Assembly: GCA_965277275.1 (NCBI GenBank)
Contig: CBDICG010000002.1
Span: forward strand, 2,356,001-2,420,000
From: HLUCCA09 sp965277275
GTDB lineage: Bacteria > Pseudomonadota > Alphaproteobacteria > Rhodobacterales > Rhodobacteraceae
DNA: 64,000 bases
Direction of reading: 5' to 3'
Numbering within the stretch: the stretch's first letter is position 1; every line of letters begins with the position of its first letter. This document shows positions 36,037 to 44,435 of this stretch, piece by piece. The position numbers and the translations under genes are program-made. The notes beneath the pieces were generated by a model. It was not told the DNA's origin. It did no database searches and was given only the letters and a program-made list of their open reading frames with translations.

Positions 36037-36070
36037 GCCTCCGGCGGAGGTATTTGGGCCAAGATGAAAG
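36037..36070 (+). repeat. REP-like intergenic element, copy b
   Basis: A short perfect hairpin (GCCTCCGGCGGAGG) is followed by TATTTGGGCCAAGATGAAAG. It lies ten bases beyond the rsmD stop, in antisense orientation to rsmD. Confidence 0.85.
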
Positions 36071-36079
36071 GCAGCCCGG

Positions 36080-36649
36080 TCAGCGGGTACCGTCGGGTGC
36101 TGTCAGCAAGGTGATGTGGGTGTCGCCGTAGCGGCGCGTGTCTTGCAGGGCAAAGCCGGCGGGCGGGATCTGGGGTGCGTTCTCTTCCCATACGATCAGC
36201 GCCTGGGGCGCAAGCCAGCCGCCGGTCAGCGCCGCGTCGAGGGCGCGCGGGCCGAGGCCCTTGCCGTAGGGCGGGTCGAGGAAAACCAGATCGAAGGGCG
36301 GCGCGGTGGCCGCGCCGAGGTCCGTCGCGTCGCGGCGCCAGATCCGGGTGGCGCCCTGGGCTTTCGCGCGACTGACGTTTTCACGGAGCATCGCGCGGGC
36401 GGCCGCGCCGGTGTCGACGAAGGTGACGTGGGCCGCGCCGCGGGAGAGGGCTTCGAGCCCGAGCGCGCCCGTTCCCGCGAAGAGATCGAGCACGCGGGTG
36501 CCGCTCAGGGGCGCTTCGGGGCGGGCGGTGAGCACGCTGAAGAGGCTTTCGCGCACCCGGTCGGGCGTGGGGCGCAGGTGGGCCGCGGTGTCCCCTGCGC
36601 CGAGTTCGGCGAGCCGAAGCCCGCGGTGGCGGCCTGCGATGATGCGCAT
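36080..36649 (-). CDS. rsmD: 16S rRNA (guanine966-N2)-methyltransferase RsmD
   Basis: A 189-residue SAM-dependent methyltransferase acting on helix 31 of 16S rRNA. It shows MRIIAGRHRGLRL at the start, LRPTPDRVRESLFSVL, the SAM-binding VLDLFAGTGALGLEALSRGA and catalytic FLDPPYGKGL. Normal length. A REP-like element follows its stop. Confidence 0.95.
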   Translation of the reverse strand: MRIIAGRHRGLRLAELGAGDTAAHLRPTPDRVRESLFSVLTARPEAPLSGTRVLDLFAGTGALGLEALSRGAAHVTFVDTGAAARAMLRENVSRAKAQGATRIWRRDATDLGAATAPPFDLVFLDPPYGKGLGPRALDAALTGGWLAPQALIVWEENAPQIPPAGFALQDTRRYGDTHITLLTAPDGTR

Positions 36650-36725
36650 GGGTCAGGCCCGGGGTCGCGCGCGCACTGCGCCGGGCTGGGGGGGCGCTTG
36701 GGGGGGAAAGCGACGCGCCATGGGG

Positions 36726-37919
36726 TCAGCGCAGAAGCGACTTGAGGTCGGTCGCGAGGTCGGCGATTGTGTCCGGATCGGGGCTTTTGCCGGCCTCGAT
36801 GAGGCGCTTGCCCACCATGTAGGCGCGCGGATCGTTCATCGCATCGACGGCGAGCAAGGTCTCCCCGCGATAGTACCAATGCGACGTACCGGGGCGCACG
36901 ATGACGCGGTCGTAGCCCGTGTTGAGCCCGGCGATCTGCAGCTTGAGATCGTACTGATCGGACCAGAACCAGGGCTTGGGATCATAGGGGGTGTCGGCCC
37001 CGGCGATATTGGCGGCGACGGCTTCGGCCTGATCGATCGCGTTTTGCACCGATTCCAGACGGATCCGGGTGTCGCGCCTGGGCAGCGACGCGCAATCCCC
37101 CGCCGCCCAGACGCCGGGTGCGGAGGTGCGCCCGTGTGCATCGACGCGGATGCCGTTGTCCACCACGATCCCGGCGGTCTCGGCAAGGGCCGTTCCCGGG
37201 GTCACCCCGATGCCGACAATCACGATCCCGGCCGCCAGCTCCGTGCCGTCGGAGAGGATGGCGCCGCTGACCTGGGACGTGCCGGTGAGCCGGTCGAGCC
37301 CGACCCCTTCGAGGATCCGAACGCCGTGGCGCGAGTGCAGGTCGCGCATGTAATCGGCCGTCTCGGGCGCGGCGACCCGGCCGAGGATGCGCGGGGCGGC
37401 CTCCACCAGCGTGACCTCCATCCCGAGCGAGGCCGCGACGGCGGCGGCCTCGAGGCCAATGTAGCCGCCACCGACGATCAGCACGGGCGTGCCCTCGGAC
37501 ATGTGGGGCGCCATGGCGTCCACATCGGCAAGGGTGCGTACAACATGCACGCCGGGGAGCGCGCCCCCGATGGCCGCGGGCAGGGGGCGTGGGGTGGCGC
37601 CGGTGGTGAGCACAAGATCGCCATAGCCGAGCGTGTCGCCTCCGACCGTCACGGTGCGCGCATCCGGGTCGATCGCGTCGGCGCGTTCCCCGAGGCGCAG
37701 CTGTACGCCGTGCTCCTTATACCAGGCTTCGGGCCGCAGAAAGAGGCGCTCGAGGGCCATTTCGCCCTTCAGGTATGCCTTCGAGAGCGGCGGGCGCTGG
37801 TAGGGTGGCACCGGTTCCGCGCCGATCAGCGTGATCGGATCGGTGTTGCCCAGGGCGCGGAGCTTGGCGATGCAGGCGGCCGCCGCCTGCCCCGCTCCAA
37901 CGACAATCGTACCGGACAT
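36726..37919 (-). CDS. FAD-dependent ferredoxin/rubredoxin-NAD reductase-type oxidoreductase
   Basis: A 397-residue pyridine nucleotide-disulfide-family flavoprotein. FAD-binding GAGQAAAACI at the N-terminus, PPYQRPPLSKAYL, LVLTTGATPRPLP, NAD-binding VGGGYIGLEAAAVAASLG, and GVWAAGDCASLP are all conserved, and the C-terminal reductase domain has WFWSDQYDLKLQIAG. This is the class that passes electrons to ferredoxins for oxygenases or P450s; no partner is adjacent. The ATG at 37919 has GAGG upstream. It is divergent from the peroxiredoxin gene. Confidence 0.93.
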   Translation of the reverse strand: MSGTIVVGAGQAAAACIAKLRALGNTDPITLIGAEPVPPYQRPPLSKAYLKGEMALERLFLRPEAWYKEHGVQLRLGERADAIDPDARTVTVGGDTLGYGDLVLTTGATPRPLPAAIGGALPGVHVVRTLADVDAMAPHMSEGTPVLIVGGGYIGLEAAAVAASLGMEVTLVEAAPRILGRVAAPETADYMRDLHSRHGVRILEGVGLDRLTGTSQVSGAILSDGTELAAGIVIVGIGVTPGTALAETAGIVVDNGIRVDAHGRTSAPGVWAAGDCASLPRRDTRIRLESVQNAIDQAEAVAANIAGADTPYDPKPWFWSDQYDLKLQIAGLNTGYDRVIVRPGTSHWYYRGETLLAVDAMNDPRAYMVGKRLIEAGKSPDPDTIADLATDLKSLLR

Positions 37920-38031
37920 CCGCACCTCATCATGGTCTGGCGGCGGGCATTCGCACGTGCCCGCCTTTCCGCATCACCCGCGGACCCTACATCCCCGCCG
38001 ATGGAAGACGCAATCTAAGAGGATACGCGCA

Positions 38032-38517
38032 ATGACACTGGAAGCCGGACAAAGACTGCCTGATGCTCAACTCGTAGCGATGGGTGAGGACGGGCCGCAG
38101 AGCGTGTCGCTGTCCGACAAGCTCGCCGGACGCAAGGTCGTCGTCTTTGCGCTCCCCGGCGCCTATACCGGCGTCTGCTCGACGTCGCACATCCCGAGCT
38201 TCATGCGCACCGCAGAGGCGTTTGCGGAGAAGGGGATCGAAGAGATCATCTGCATTTCGGTCAACGACCCGTTCGTGTTGCACGCCTGGGGAGAAAGCAC
38301 CGGGGCGGCGGCGGCTGGCATTGCCATGCTCGGGGATGCGGATGGCAGCTTCACCGAGGGTCTCGGGATGGCATTCACCGCGCCGCCCGTGGGCCTCTAT
38401 GGCCGCTCCAATCGCTATGCCCTCGTGGTCGAGGACGGCGTGATCACCCACGCCAATGTCGACGCACCCGGGGTGTGTGATCTTTCGACGGGCGAGAGCC
38501 TGCTCGAAAAGCTCTGA
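38032..38517 (+). CDS. Prx5-type peroxiredoxin
   Basis: A 161-residue peroxidase. The peroxidatic site is FALPGAYTGVCSTSHIPSF, and ISVNDPFVLHAWG is typical of the Prx5/AhpE-like group. A second Cys in VDAPGVCDLSTGES may resolve the sulfenic acid. It reduces hydrogen and alkyl peroxides in the cytoplasm, with glutathione or thioredoxin as donor. ATG at 38032 preceded by AAGAGGA. Confidence 0.94.
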   Translation: MTLEAGQRLPDAQLVAMGEDGPQSVSLSDKLAGRKVVVFALPGAYTGVCSTSHIPSFMRTAEAFAEKGIEEIICISVNDPFVLHAWGESTGAAAAGIAMLGDADGSFTEGLGMAFTAPPVGLYGRSNRYALVVEDGVITHANVDAPGVCDLSTGESLLEKL

Positions 38518-38781
38518 CGCGGCCCGGGGCAGGGCGCGTGTGCGGCGCTGCTCGCCCGCGCGCACGGCACTTTGTGGGCGCGCGATCCCGAGGTCGCCTC
38601 CTGCGGTTGGCCCTTTGTGAGCGGGGCTGGCATCGGCTCATCCAAGGGCGGGTGCCCCCTTGCCCTGCGCGGCTCGTGCCCGGCGTGCCTCGTGTACTGC
38701 GCGGCTCTGGTTCCGCGCTCCTCTTGCCCCGCGCGCCTCTTGCAACGAATGCCCCCGGCGGCAGGGGCGGTCCCGTGGGCG

Positions 38782-40509
38782 TCAGGCGGAGATGTCTTCG
38801 GCGAAGCGCTGCGTAGCGCGCGTGCTCAGCGCCCTGTCGAGCTCGGTCAGCAAGACGGCCGGATCCAGCGGCTTGGCCACGTAGCCGTCGAAACCCGCGC
38901 GCAGGTAGTGCTCGCGGTCTCCGAGCAGGGCGTCGGCGGTCATCGCCACGATGGCCATCGAGCGGCACGCGCCGGTGGCGCAGAGGTGGCGCAGTACCTC
39001 TTCGCCGCCCAGCGACGGCATGTGGATGTCGAGCAGGATGGCGTCGGGCGACAGGGCTTCCGCCATTTCCAGCGCCTCTTCGCCGCTGCCGGCCTCATGC
39101 ACCTCTATGTTCGCCATGCCGAGGAACTGGGCCGCGATGAACCGGTTGGTCGGAATATCGTCGACCACGAGCACCCGCAGCCCCATGATCCGGGCCGGAA
39201 TAACGAGCGCGGGTTCCTCTTGGGGATCTCCGCTGACGTCGAGCCGGACAGGATAGCGCAGGGCGACGCTCGCGCCGCCGGCGGGGGATCTGCCGATCGT
39301 GAGGGTCCCGCCAGCGGCCTGCAGGAGCTTTTCGGTGATGCTCAGCCCGAGCCCCGTGCCCCCTGCACGCATCTGCTGCTGCTCTTGTCCCTGCTGAAAC
39401 GGCGCGAACGGGCGCTGCAACATGTGCGGGTCAAAGCCCGGCCCCGTATCCGAGACATCGACCCGCAGAAAGGTGTCTTGCCCTTCGTACTCGATCGACG
39501 CCGCGACCCGGACGTGGCCTTCGGAGGTAAACTTGACAGCGTTCGAGATCACGTTGCGCAGGATCTGGCGCAGCCTGTTGACGTCGAATTCCCCATCCTC
39601 CGGCAGACCCTCTAGGTCGGTCAGATACTCGAGGCCCTTGCCCGCCGCGAGCGGAGCAAAAAGCGCGCAGGCGGATCCGACCTCTTCTCGCAGGGATGCC
39701 CGTATCGGTTCGAAGGTCAGTTCACCGGCCTCGGCCTTGGCCATGTCGAGCGCGTCGTCGAGCAATGCGCGCAGGCTTTGGCCCGACTTCATCAGCAGCT
39801 CCAGATAGGACGGGTCCCGCTGCAGCTCCGGCTGGTCGCGCAGCAACTGGCCAACACCCAGAATTCCGTTCAGCGGCGTCCGGATCTCATGGTTCATCGT
39901 TGCAAGAAAGTATGATTTGGAGCGGCTTGCGGCCTTCGCATCCTCTTCCGCTGTCAGGATACGCCCCAGGAGTCGGCTCTGATTGACCATCGAGACAACG
40001 AAATAGCCGAACATCCCGAGGATGCCGACAAGGCCCGCCGCGAGGCCCGGTAGGTCGCCGGTGTCCACGTAGAAGTACCAGGCGAGATACATCAGCACGA
40101 AGAGGTAGACAGTGCCGCTCGAGATCGCCGCCAGAAGGTAGGGCGCGCGGACGATGCTCACGTTCACGAGGCCGGCGAGAATGTAGATCAGCGTAGCGAC
40201 CTTCGCGTAGATTTCGTCGCTCATCCAAAGCGCGAGCGCGGGCGCCACGAAGGCGACGCTGCTGACAACGCACACGAGTATGAGCGCCGCGTCTTCCAGC
40301 CGGTTCGCAAGGCGCCGGCGCCCGAGCAGAAAGTGGAACGCGAGTTCCGACATGTAGAACGGGAAGAGCCACAGAAGCAGTGCCGTGTTCTCGACCGTGT
40401 ACGCCGTCAGCGTCACCGCGAGCGTCGCGCCCAGTATGCGCTTCAGGAAATCGTCCTGCATGCTGATGCGCAGCTGCTCGAGCCGGCGCTGTCTCATCAT
40501 GTCATCCAT
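38782..40509 (-). CDS. Membrane-bound hybrid histidine kinase
   Basis: A 575-residue sensor. Residues about 25-175 contain five or six membrane helices (MASE-like input, no large periplasmic domain). The dimerisation domain has phospho-His207 in NHEIRTPLNG. The ATPase domain shows NVISNAVKFT, DTGPGF and GGTGLGLSI, and the receiver has Asp494 in LLDIHMP with VVDD and VAKP. The signal passes from H207 to D494 and on to an unknown phosphotransfer protein; none is encoded nearby. Confidence 0.93.
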   Translation of the reverse strand: MDDMMRQRRLEQLRISMQDDFLKRILGATLAVTLTAYTVENTALLLWLFPFYMSELAFHFLLGRRRLANRLEDAALILVCVVSSVAFVAPALALWMSDEIYAKVATLIYILAGLVNVSIVRAPYLLAAISSGTVYLFVLMYLAWYFYVDTGDLPGLAAGLVGILGMFGYFVVSMVNQSRLLGRILTAEEDAKAASRSKSYFLATMNHEIRTPLNGILGVGQLLRDQPELQRDPSYLELLMKSGQSLRALLDDALDMAKAEAGELTFEPIRASLREEVGSACALFAPLAAGKGLEYLTDLEGLPEDGEFDVNRLRQILRNVISNAVKFTSEGHVRVAASIEYEGQDTFLRVDVSDTGPGFDPHMLQRPFAPFQQGQEQQQMRAGGTGLGLSITEKLLQAAGGTLTIGRSPAGGASVALRYPVRLDVSGDPQEEPALVIPARIMGLRVLVVDDIPTNRFIAAQFLGMANIEVHEAGSGEEALEMAEALSPDAILLDIHMPSLGGEEVLRHLCATGACRSMAIVAMTADALLGDREHYLRAGFDGYVAKPLDPAVLLTELDRALSTRATQRFAEDISA

Positions 40510-40605
40510 CGCCCACGTCCGTCCTGCCCGGCGCCTGATTCAGGGGCAAGCACACGACCGGAGCGCGAGCAACGCCGACTGACACACGCACAAAGTGCGC
40601 GGGGG

Positions 40606-40893
40606 CTAGCCTGCCATCTGGTCCATTGCAGTGGCAAGGCGAACGTCGAGCGCCGAAAGTCCGCCCGCGTCATGGGTTGTCAGTGTCACGTCGACCGTGC
40701 GGTAGACGTTGAACCACTCGGGGTGGTGATCCATCTTCTCGGCCACGATCGCGGCCCGGGTCATCCAGCCGAATGCTTCGTTGAAGTCTTTGAACTGAAA
40801 CGTCTTCTTGATCGCATCGCGGCCTTCCACAAGGGCCCAACCGCTAGCCAGCAGCGGCTCCAGCACCGCGCGATCTTCCAGTTTTCCTGCCAT
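40606..40893 (-). CDS. phhB: Pterin-4a-carbinolamine dehydratase
   Basis: A 95-residue enzyme that recycles oxidised pterin after phenylalanine hydroxylase. The signature EKMDHHPEWFNVYRTV carries the active-site His pair, and FNEAFGWMTRAA is conserved. Its start overlaps the stop of the FemAB-like gene (TGATG). No phenylalanine hydroxylase is in the window. Confidence 0.95.
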   Translation of the reverse strand: MAGKLEDRAVLEPLLASGWALVEGRDAIKKTFQFKDFNEAFGWMTRAAIVAEKMDHHPEWFNVYRTVDVTLTTHDAGGLSALDVRLATAMDQMAG

Positions 40894-42092
40894 CAGTCGT
40901 GATCCTCCCCCGTGCTCTTGAACGGCCCGTAGGACGTCAAGATCTCCTTTTCATGGTCAACGGCCCGCGATTCGGCCTCCAGGAAGTCGGCAATCGCGGT
41001 GCGAAAATTCGGGTCGCCGATCCAGTGCAGCGAATGCGTGTCGACCGGCAGGTAGCCGCGCGCCAGCTTGTGCTCGCCCTGCGCCCCGGCCTCCACCGTG
41101 TCGAGCCCCTGCGCGATCGCGAAATCGATCGCCTGGTAGTAACACAGCTCGAAATGCAGGCACGGATGGTCCTCGACGCAGCCCCAGTATCGCCCGAAGA
41201 GCGATGAGCCGCCGATGAAGTTCAGTGCGCCCGCCACGTTGCGCCCGCCCCGCTCCGCCAAGACCAGCAGCATGTCGTCGCGCAGCGTCTCCTGCGCGAT
41301 ATCGAAGAACTCCCGCGTCAGGTAGGGCGTGCCCCACTTGCGCGATCCGGTGTCCTGGTAGAACCGCCAGAAATCGTCCCAATGCTCGGGCCGCAACGCA
41401 TCGCCCGTCAGCGCATGGATCTCACCGCCAAAATCCTGCGCTGTCCGCCGCTCCTTGCGGATGTTCTTGCGCTTGCGCGACGACAGCGCCTCCAGAAAGG
41501 CGTCGAAGCTCGCGTAGCCCCGGTTTTCCCAGTGGAACTGCTGCGTGCGCCGGTGCAGCAGGCCCAGCTCCGTTCCCACCGCTACCTCCGCCTCGGTGCA
41601 GAACGTCGCGTGGATCGTGGCGATCCCGTTGTTGTCGGCCAGTTGCGCGGCCCCCTGCAGCAGCGCCGCCATCCCGGCCACTTCCCAGCCCGGCTTGGTC
41701 AGAAAGCGCCGCCCCGTCGCGGGCGTGAACGGCACCGCGATCTGAAACTTGGGGTAATAGCGGCCACCCGCCCGCTCATAGGCGTGGGCCCAGGAATGAT
41801 CGAAGATGTACTCGCCCTGGCTGTGCGACTTCGCGTAGAGCGGCGAGACCGCGACGATCTCCCCCTCCACCTCCGCCGTCAGGTACATCGGCTGCCAGCC
41901 GCTGCCCGGGCCAACCGAGCCCGACGCCTCCAGCGCATGGAGGAACCGGTGCGTGGTGAAGGGATCCTCCGGCCGCCCGCCCTCCGTGGCGTCCGGGCAG
42001 GCGCAGGCATCCCACACCGCCGGGTCGATCTCGGCGATGGCACGGTGCATCTGCACCTCGACCTGTGCGTCAGGCTGGGGTTGCGCCGTCAT
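40893..42092 (-). CDS. FemAB-like/DUF482 acetyltransferase-fold protein
   Basis: A 399-residue protein of the FemAB-like family (GNAT superfamily). Conserved segments include PFTTHRFLHALEASGSVG, MYLTAEVEGEIVAVSPLYAK, SRKRKNIRKERR, FYQDTGSRKWGTPYLTR and LHFELCYYQAIDFAI. Such proteins are proposed to modify peptidoglycan precursors or other amines; the reaction is not established. Coupled to phhB downstream. Confidence 0.88.
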   Translation of the reverse strand: MTAQPQPDAQVEVQMHRAIAEIDPAVWDACACPDATEGGRPEDPFTTHRFLHALEASGSVGPGSGWQPMYLTAEVEGEIVAVSPLYAKSHSQGEYIFDHSWAHAYERAGGRYYPKFQIAVPFTPATGRRFLTKPGWEVAGMAALLQGAAQLADNNGIATIHATFCTEAEVAVGTELGLLHRRTQQFHWENRGYASFDAFLEALSSRKRKNIRKERRTAQDFGGEIHALTGDALRPEHWDDFWRFYQDTGSRKWGTPYLTREFFDIAQETLRDDMLLVLAERGGRNVAGALNFIGGSSLFGRYWGCVEDHPCLHFELCYYQAIDFAIAQGLDTVEAGAQGEHKLARGYLPVDTHSLHWIGDPNFRTAIADFLEAESRAVDHEKEILTSYGPFKSTGEDHD

Positions 42093-42152
42093 GGGGATCT
42101 ATCTCGCAGTGGCCAGGGGCTTGCGATGAAAGTGGCATCGTGCGCGCGCCGG

Positions 42153-42929
42153 TCAAGGTGCCGCGCTACCCGGATCCTGTGGCAGGTACCCTTCGAAGGT
42201 CACGTTCTGGGCAATCTTGCGCGCCTCCGCCTCGTCCGTGGCGTTTTCGATTGTCCAGCACAGCACGGCACAGCCCCGCGCCTTCAGTTCCGCGACACGC
42301 GGCGTTGCCAGATCGCTCCACGCGTGGCTGATGAAGCTGGCGCCCACCGCGTCGACGTCGATCTGCGCGAGCTCCGCGCGCCGCTCCGGCGGCACGCCGG
42401 GCCAGTCCTCCGCCGGGAACGCCGAGCTCACGAGCCCCCGCGCCCTGTCCGGCGCGGCCGCCCCGAGCGACGCCACGCAGGAGGGGCTGAACGACATCAC
42501 CGCGAGCGGGCCGGCATAGCCCGCGATCGCCCGCGCCACCGCGGCCTCCAGCCGCCCGTGCGAGGTGCGCAGATCCCCGGCCTGGTCCTTCATCTCCAAC
42601 AGCAGCGGGACGCGCCCGTCCACGATGGCAAGCACCTCCGCGAGCGTCGGGATGCCCTCCGCGGCGCCCTTCAGTCCGATCTGCGAGAGCGCCTCGGCGG
42701 TCCGCTCCCGCACAGGCCCCTGCGCGTCCGTCAGGCGGCCAAGGCCACCGTCATGGAACACCATCGCCACCCCGTCGGCGGAGAGCTGCAGATCCACCTC
42801 GATCCCGAAGCCCCCCGCGAGCGCGGCCGCAACAGCCGCGCGCGAGTTCTCGGGCCGCCCCGGCCCGTGCAGCGCACGGTGGGCAATGGGCCGTCCCAGA
42901 AACGCTTCCGGCAGAGCAGGCCCCGTCAT
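42153..42929 (-). CDS. Glycerophosphodiester phosphodiesterase
   Basis: A 258-residue TIM-barrel GDPD enzyme. AHRALHGPGRPENS with catalytic His, EVDLQLSADGVAMVFHDGGLGR with metal-binding Glu/Asp and second His, and LLEMKD are diagnostic. It hydrolyses glycerophosphodiesters to glycerol 3-phosphate and an alcohol; no signal peptide, so cytoplasmic. Its ATG overlaps the stop of the RidA gene as ATGA. Confidence 0.94.
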   Translation of the reverse strand: MTGPALPEAFLGRPIAHRALHGPGRPENSRAAVAAALAGGFGIEVDLQLSADGVAMVFHDGGLGRLTDAQGPVRERTAEALSQIGLKGAAEGIPTLAEVLAIVDGRVPLLLEMKDQAGDLRTSHGRLEAAVARAIAGYAGPLAVMSFSPSCVASLGAAAPDRARGLVSSAFPAEDWPGVPPERRAELAQIDVDAVGASFISHAWSDLATPRVAELKARGCAVLCWTIENATDEAEARKIAQNVTFEGYLPQDPGSAAP

Positions 42930-43390
42930 GCGATCTCGAAGATCCCCTCGATCTCCACCGACACGCCAAGCGGCAACGACGCCGCCGACACGGCCGAGCG
43001 CGCATGCCGCCCCCGGTCCCCGAGCGCTTCCACGAGGAAGTCGGACGCGCCGTTGATCACTTTCGGCTGGTCGGTGAAATCCACGGTCGAGTTCACGAAG
43101 CCGGTCAGCTTCACCACCCGCACCAGCCGGTCGATGTCGCCGCCACAGGCCACCTTGAGCTGCGCCAGGAGCGACACCGCGCATTGCCTGGCCGCCGCTG
43201 CCCCGGCGGCCACATCCATCGTGTCGCCGAGCTTGCCGGTCGTCAGTACCCCGTCCGCCATGCTGATCTGGCCGGAAACGTAGACAGTGCTCCCCGTCAC
43301 GACATAGGGCACGTAGTTGGCCGCCGGCGCTGGCGCGTCCGGCAGGGTCACGCCAAGCTCGGCAAGGCGGGATTCGATCGTTGAGGCCAT
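42926..43390 (-). CDS. RidA/YjgF-family protein
   Basis: A 154-residue RidA-family protein of the slightly longer subclass. It has YVVTGSTVYVSGQIS, MDVAAGAAAARQCAVSLLAQLK and VVKLTGFVNSTVDFTDQPKVING, with SVEIEGIFEIA at the end. The deaminase Arg of true RidA in RSAVSAASLPLGVSVE is probably present. RidA clears reactive enamine/imine intermediates. GGAGG precedes the ATG. Confidence 0.93.
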   Translation of the reverse strand: MASTIESRLAELGVTLPDAPAPAANYVPYVVTGSTVYVSGQISMADGVLTTGKLGDTMDVAAGAAAARQCAVSLLAQLKVACGGDIDRLVRVVKLTGFVNSTVDFTDQPKVINGASDFLVEALGDRGRHARSAVSAASLPLGVSVEIEGIFEIA

Positions 43391-43604
43391 GGGATCCTCC
43401 GTGTCTGGCTCGGCGCGACGCTACCCAACCGCCACCAAAGAGAAAACCCATTCCGCGCGCGGGCTTCGGCCGGGGGCACGGCCACAAGGACACGCTGGCA
43501 CACCGCATCGGCGGAGTGTCACAGCATCGCCTTTCCCAGACCGTGATCCCGTCGCATAGTCATGCGACACCGCCCGGCCACGCCAAAGAAGACACGACGC
43601 CCCC

Positions 43605-44069
43605 ATGACCCACGCCGCACCCCTCGCCGCTGCCCTGATCGCGCTGACGCTCCCCGCCCAGGCGATGGATGGCCGCTACAAGCTCACCGAGGCCGCGCAG
43701 TGCCTCGCCGACAACGACGACGGCATCCTGCGCATAGAAGAGGGCGTCCTCTACGGCGCCGAAAGCCGCTGCCGCATGACAAACCCGCTCGAAGTCCGCG
43801 CGATGGACGCGATGCTCTACGACATGGTGTGCATCGGCGAGGGCACCGGCTGGGAAGAGCGCGCGCTCCTCATGCGCGCCGCCTCCGGTGGCCTGATCCT
43901 GCTCTGGGACGGGTACGCCTTCGAATACGACGCCTGCCCCGGCACCACGGCCCGGCCAAAGCCCCGCACCGCCGATGCCGGCCCCGCGGCCCCCGCCACC
44001 CTCAAGGTCGAGCGCACGGCCCCGCCGCCCCCGCGTCCGACATCCGGCCCCACCGCGCGCGTCGACTAG
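43605..44069 (+). CDS. Small secreted hypothetical protein with conserved-looking cysteines
   Basis: A 154-residue protein. The first 20 residues (THAAPLAAALIALTLPAQA) are a signal peptide. The mature part has four cysteines (AAQCLAD, ESRCRMT, DMVCIGEG, YDACPGT), fit for two disulfides, then a Pro/Ala-rich tail. Function unknown. It stands alone between RidA and the convergent PBP gene. Confidence 0.7.
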   Translation: MTHAAPLAAALIALTLPAQAMDGRYKLTEAAQCLADNDDGILRIEEGVLYGAESRCRMTNPLEVRAMDAMLYDMVCIGEGTGWEERALLMRAASGGLILLWDGYAFEYDACPGTTARPKPRTADAGPAAPATLKVERTAPPPPRPTSGPTARVD

Positions 44070-44435
44070 GGCCGTTGCTCCAGGCGCCAGGAGCCGCCAC
44101 GCGCCCCACCCAATCGCCCTCCACACTGCCCATCCCGGTCACCACCCCGCCAGCAAGCGCCCGGATCCCACCAAGACATCCGGCGCCCACACCTGCCCAC
44201 CAGCCGCAATGCTTGAGGGCCCTGACCCAACCGCACGCAGACGCACAAACCCCCGGCACAGCGAACTCCCTTGTCGCGCCAAACGCCCGGCCCCTGAAAC
44301 AAAAACGGGCCGAGGCAGCATTCCCCAATCAACCCGCACGGCCCACCGCCCGCCGCAGCAGCGCCAACGCGCCTCTTCATCTTGGCTAAAATACCTGATC
44401 GCGCCGGGCGCCGCCCGCACACCGCCGGGATCGGT
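44070..44435. other. Intergenic region between two convergent genes
   Basis: No gene supported. It holds REP-like copy c at 44374-44395, next to the 3' end of the PBP gene. Confidence 0.5.
44374..44395 (-). repeat. REP-like intergenic element, copy c
   Basis: On the minus strand AGGTATTTTAGCCAAGATGA, then AG. It lies about 40 bases downstream of the mrcA stop, in the same orientation as mrcA. Confidence 0.75.
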
